Shown: piece by piece, positions 62,879 through 64,000 of the stretch
Position numbering within the stretch: position 1 is the first letter of the stretch
Layout of the letters: every line of letters begins with the position of its first letter
Assembly: GCA_026120185.1 (NCBI GenBank)
Contig: JANUWF010001636.1
Coordinates: 2,356,001-2,420,000 of the forward strand
DNA: 64,000 nucleotides
Source of the DNA: Voacanga thouarsii
Lineage: Eukaryota > Streptophyta > Magnoliopsida > Gentianales > Apocynaceae
Direction of reading: 5' to 3'
Notes under the pieces: generated by a model
Told to the model about the DNA's origin: nothing
Database searches by the model: none
What the model saw: only the letters and a program-made list of their open reading frames with translations
Translations under genes and position numbers: made by a program

Positions 62879-64000
62879 CACTACTTGTGCCATTTACATA
62901 ACTTATTTGGAGGACATTTTTGAAATTAATGAAGGAATTTTTTCTTTTTCTTTTCTCCTTTCTTTTTTTCCCTTTTCTTTCTCTTTTTCCTTTTCCTTCT
63001 TCTTCTCAAATCCATCAATGATGCCAAATTCAGCGCCAACGTGGTGCTTTCTACCTCCCCTTCCTCTTTTCCCATTTCCTTTTCTTCCTTTTTCTCCCCT
63101 CTTCTATAGGCAAGAATGCATATTTCAATGTCAATATCTATCAATAGACCATGATTCTAACAAATGCATTCCCATCAATAGACTACATGATCCTAATAGA
63201 AAACCCAAAACAAAACGTATAGAAAATCAATCTTAAAGAAGCCATATAATTATTCAAACACAAAAATCCCATTAAAAAAAAAAAAAATCCAAAATAGGAA
63301 ATCAAAACAAAGTTAACAAACAAAAACCCATTATCAAAATAGATAATCAATGTACACAAAAGGCAAAAGATGAAACCTTTTCCAAGTTTTGAATCTCAGC
63401 AGAAATGAAAGAGACAACATGAGGCAAAATTCTAACTAGAAGAGATAAGAGGAAGGGTCAAAAGAATTTGCCTCACAGAAGCACACTTGCTCATAGATTT
63501 GTCCCCTTTCTCTTTGTATCTCTAGTCATTTGAAACAAATTTGTGAAAATGTATACAACATTGAGAAAAATTTTCACAAGGACAAGGTTATAGAACTTAC
63601 AAAACTTGAAGAGATTGTGGCTTAGGCCTTGTGAAATACCAACCAGGAGCTCAAAAGTGACTTGAAGGACCTTTTCATCAATAGTGCAGTTAAAATTGAC
63701 ATGTTTGCAAACTGAGAAGAAGGGGAGAAAGAAAGGAGAAGGAGATAAAGAAGGAAAATAGGACAGGGGAGGAAAGGTAAAGGGCGTCACGCCGACACTG
63801 ATGTTCGCTTCATTGATGGATTTGGGAAGAAGATAAAAAGGGAAAAGAGAAAGAAAAGGGAAAAAAGAAATAAGGGGGAAAGAAAAGAAAAAAGAATATG
63901 TTTTTATTTTATTTTTTAAAAACTATTCTTTTAGTAATTCCAAACATGCGCTCTAAATAAGTCATGTGAATGGCATGTGTTGTGCTTGTTGGAAATATAT
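62879..64000. mobile_element. long-inverted-repeat (Mutator-like) element, partial at the window edge
   Basis: A left arm (about 62879-63035) and a right arm (about 63803-63985) are inverted copies. The left gccatttacataacttattt pairs with the right aaataagtcatgtgaatggc; pyrimidine runs pair with purine runs; left aaatccatcaatgatg pairs with right cattgatggattt. Arms of over 150 bp around an 770-bp core suit a MULE or foldback element. The outer ends lie left of 62879 and beyond the window, so the target duplication cannot be seen. The core shows only unassigned frames (for example 63790-63491 minus). Confidence 0.6.

Noticed and set aside
62907..63236. 109-codon Phe/Ser-rich plus-strand frame and its minus-strand Lys/Glu-rich counterpart
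   Set aside because: Produced by the pyrimidine-rich inverted-repeat arm; low complexity, not a protein gene.

Overview
The window is nuclear DNA from a dicot plant, probably a woody species; the species cannot be named from sequence alone. The evidence is multi-exon genes with GT-AG introns, AT-rich intergenic DNA, plant-specific families (GH35 BGAL, h-type thioredoxin, granulin-type papain protease, DREB/AP2 factor), and plant transposons (Tekay/Del-like Ty3-gypsy, hAT, Stowaway and Mutator-like elements). No rRNA, tRNA or CRISPR array was recognised.

Seven protein-coding genes were reconstructed exon by exon. In order they are: BGAL5-like beta-galactosidase (+, 1015-6058, 18 exons, 732 aa); thioredoxin h (-, 8793-7212, 3 exons, with a reading-frame break in exon 1); a plastid-type LON substrate-binding-domain protein (+, 17042-17899, one exon, 285 aa); an XBCP3-like papain protease with a granulin domain (-, 24194-20531, 5 exons, 436 aa); a small LisH/CTLH protein like At1g06060 (+, 25578-31278, 7 exons, 215 aa); an Obg-family GTPase (+, 51295-58650, 10 exons, 498 aa); and a DREB2D-like AP2/ERF factor (+, 60383-61108, one exon, 241 aa). 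From memory of the Arabidopsis map, BGAL5 lies next to TRX h5 and TRX h4 lies next to a LON-domain gene, while DREB2D lies near the paralogous LON gene. The left part of the window therefore looks like a conserved ancestral gene block.

Between the CTLH gene and the Obg gene (about 32-51 kb) lies a transposon graveyard. A degenerate LINE-derived segment is present as two head-to-tail copies (about 32.5-46.8 kb and 46.85-51.05 kb). Copy A was entered by a hAT element (34264-44692, 8-bp target duplication). That hAT was entered by a 9.5-kb Ty3-gypsy element on the minus strand (34768-44252, with LTRs, initiator-Met primer-binding site and polypurine tract visible). The gypsy element was in turn entered by a 465-bp hAT MITE (37227-37691). 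Copy B contains a 2-kb probable solo LTR whose empty site survives 86 bp away, and a 129-bp MITE with a 9-bp target duplication. Because the two copies keep each other's empty sites, the order of insertions can be read directly.

Smaller Stowaway and hAT MITEs sit in introns of the CTLH and Obg genes and in intergenic DNA. The right edge holds one long-inverted-repeat, Mutator-like element that runs off the window. The genes are housekeeping or stress functions (cell-wall galactan turnover, redox, plastid proteostasis, vacuolar proteolysis, ubiquitin-ligase-type scaffold, organelle ribosome assembly, drought/heat transcription). I see no new enzymatic system; the novelty is in the nested transposon stratigraphy and the thioredoxin frame break.
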